Below, one piece after another: positions 31,472-32,362 of a stretch of DNA of 32,362 bases. Every line of letters starts with the position of its first letter. Position 1 is the first letter of the stretch. The notes beneath the pieces are model-generated. The model had not been told where the DNA came from. It saw only the letters and a program-made list of their open reading frames with translations, and did no database searches. A program made the position numbers and the translations under genes. The stretch spans positions 1 through 32,362 of the forward strand of contig JAJZAV010000009.1 in the NCBI GenBank assembly GCA_021799255.1, written 5' to 3'. The stretch is from Bacillota bacterium. GTDB taxonomy: Bacteria > Bacillota > Bacilli > Alicyclobacillales > Alicyclobacillaceae.

Positions 31472-32362
31472 TGACAACGTTCCCACGCACCTGTTCCAAG
31501 GAAATCAGCAAAATCGAGATATCGGCCGGCGTGACACCGGGAATTCTCCCGGCCTGCCCAATCGTCGTCGGCCGAACCTTGCAGAGCTTCTGCCGTCCTT
31601 CCGTCGACAATTGTCGAATGGACTCAAAATCGAAATCTTGGGGAATCCTTCGCTCTTCGAGGCGCAACAGGCGTTCCACCTCTTGCTCTTGCTTGGTGAT
31701 ATAGCCTGCGTATTTCGTTGCAATCTCCACCTGTTCCGCCACCTTTGGTGGAACCTCCGGAGTGACCCTCCCAGCATTCTTCTCAATCTCGACGAGATCC
31801 GTATAAGATACCTCAGGACGCCGGAGCAACTGTTCCAGCGACATCGCCTCTTCGAGCGGGCTTGACGACACACGAGAGAGGGTCCCATTCGCTTCGGAAG
31901 GCTTGACCCTCACTCCGCGTAACCTCGCGAGTTCGGCGTCAATTTGAGCCTTTTTGCGCCTCATCGCGTCGTACCGGACGTCAGGCAGAAGCCCAATCTC
32001 GTGTCCAATCTCCATCAACCGCAAATCCGCATTGTCGTGACGAAGCAACAACCGGAACTCCGCACGAGACGTGAGCAATCGATACGGCTCGTTGGTTCCC
32101 TTGGTCACCAAATCGTCCACCATCACTCCGATGTACGCGTCGGATCTGGACAACACGACAGGAGGTTCGCCTTTTGCCTTTCGCGCCGCGTTGATGCCAG
32201 CCATGATTCCCTGTCCAGCCGCCTCTTCATACCCAGACGTCCCGTTGATCTGCCCCGCCGTGAACAAACCCTCGACTCTCTTCGACTCCAACCACGGCCA
32301 AAGCTGCGTCGGAACGATGGCATCGTACTCGATAGCGTACCCAGGGCGCAGCATCTCCACCC
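31464..32362 (-). CDS. mnmG: tRNA uridine-5-carboxymethylaminomethyl modification enzyme MnmG, C-terminal part (cut by window end)
   Basis: About 298 residues of the C-terminal half, open to the right edge, where the family has roughly 630. Recognised by [31 protein letters not shown] (FAD-binding segment), [20 protein letters not shown] and the C-terminal helical domain with [15 protein letters not shown] and the final [17 protein letters not shown]. With MnmE it forms the cmnm5U modification at the wobble position of several tRNAs. It precedes rsmG, with an 8-base overlap, and marks the direction of oriC, which in Bacillota lies a few kilobases beyond mnmE, past the right edge. Confidence 0.96.
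   Translation of the reverse strand, partial: VEMLRPGYAIEYDAIVPTQLWPWLESKRVEGLFTAGQINGTSGYEEAAGQGIMAGINAARKAKGEPPVVLSRSDAYIGVMVDDLVTKGTNEPYRLLTSRAEFRLLLRHDNADLRLMEIGHEIGLLPDVRYDAMRRKKAQIDAELARLRGVRVKPSEANGTLSRVSSSPLEEAMSLEQLLRRPEVSYTDLVEIEKNAGRVTPEVPPKVAEQVEIATKYAGYITKQEQEVERLLRLEERRIPQDFDFESIRQLSTEGRQKLCKVRPTTIGQAGRIPGVTPADISILLISLEQVRGNVVNE

Noticed and set aside
1-32362. CRISPR arrays, tRNA or rRNA genes, insertion sequences
   Set aside because: No repeat-spacer pattern, cloverleaf, rRNA segment or transposase frame was seen.

Overview
The window looks like a chromosomal segment of a spore-forming Gram-positive bacterium (Bacillota) close to the replication origin, most like the Alicyclobacillaceae. 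The evidence is the order mnmG-rsmG-noc-parA-parB followed by DUF4446, a YyaC-type spore gene, DUF951, a yyaE-like molybdoenzyme, ychF and rpsF-ssb-rpsR, with strong Shine-Dalgarno sequences, many GTG/TTG starts and moderately high G+C. The genus is an inference. Nearly all genes lie on the minus strand; the plus-strand exceptions are the partial isomerase at the left edge, the phosphoesterase near 4.6-5.5 kb, a 37-codon ORF near 23.1 kb and yyaC near 26.4-27.1 kb.

Left two thirds (about 1-20.3 kb): a carbohydrate locus. From right to left the minus strand reads: two Gfo/Idh/MocA dehydrogenases, a xylose-isomerase-like TIM barrel, an M55 D-aminopeptidase, a ROK-family repressor, nagB and nagA; then, from its own promoter, an oppA-B-C-D-F importer, an alpha/beta hydrolase and an RpiR-type regulator. 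Next come a divergent metallophosphoesterase and a minus-strand operon nanE - ROK sugar kinase - two more Gfo/Idh/MocA dehydrogenases, and finally the end of a second TIM-barrel isomerase. The ROK kinase, NanE, NagA and NagB together would make a ManNAc to ManNAc-6-P to GlcNAc-6-P to GlcN-6-P to fructose-6-P route. There is no sialic acid lyase and no classical glycosidase in view. Four NAD(P)-dependent dehydrogenases, two isomerase-like proteins, a D-aminopeptidase and an oligopeptide-type importer suggest an unusual substrate, perhaps a ManNAc/GlcNAc-containing glycan or glycopeptide opened by oxidation chemistry. This is the best candidate for an undescribed system here.

Right third (20.5-32.4 kb): the conserved origin-side core. 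It holds rpsF-ssb-rpsR with a strong terminator, ychF, a small plus-strand cationic ORF, a YyaE-like molybdopterin oxidoreductase overlapping a DUF951 gene, a CvpA-like membrane protein, yyaC, a DUF4446 gene, parB (carrying two parS sites), parA, noc, rsmG and the C-terminal part of mnmG. oriC itself is expected beyond the right edge.

Control signals visible in the sequence include face-to-face overlapping promoters between nanE and the phosphoesterase, a strong opp promoter with a long leader that could fold back on its Shine-Dalgarno, a double hairpin between oppA and oppB, and an inverted pair of 13-bp boxes at the promoter of the 20.25 kb dehydrogenase operon. I saw no tRNA, rRNA, CRISPR array or insertion sequence.
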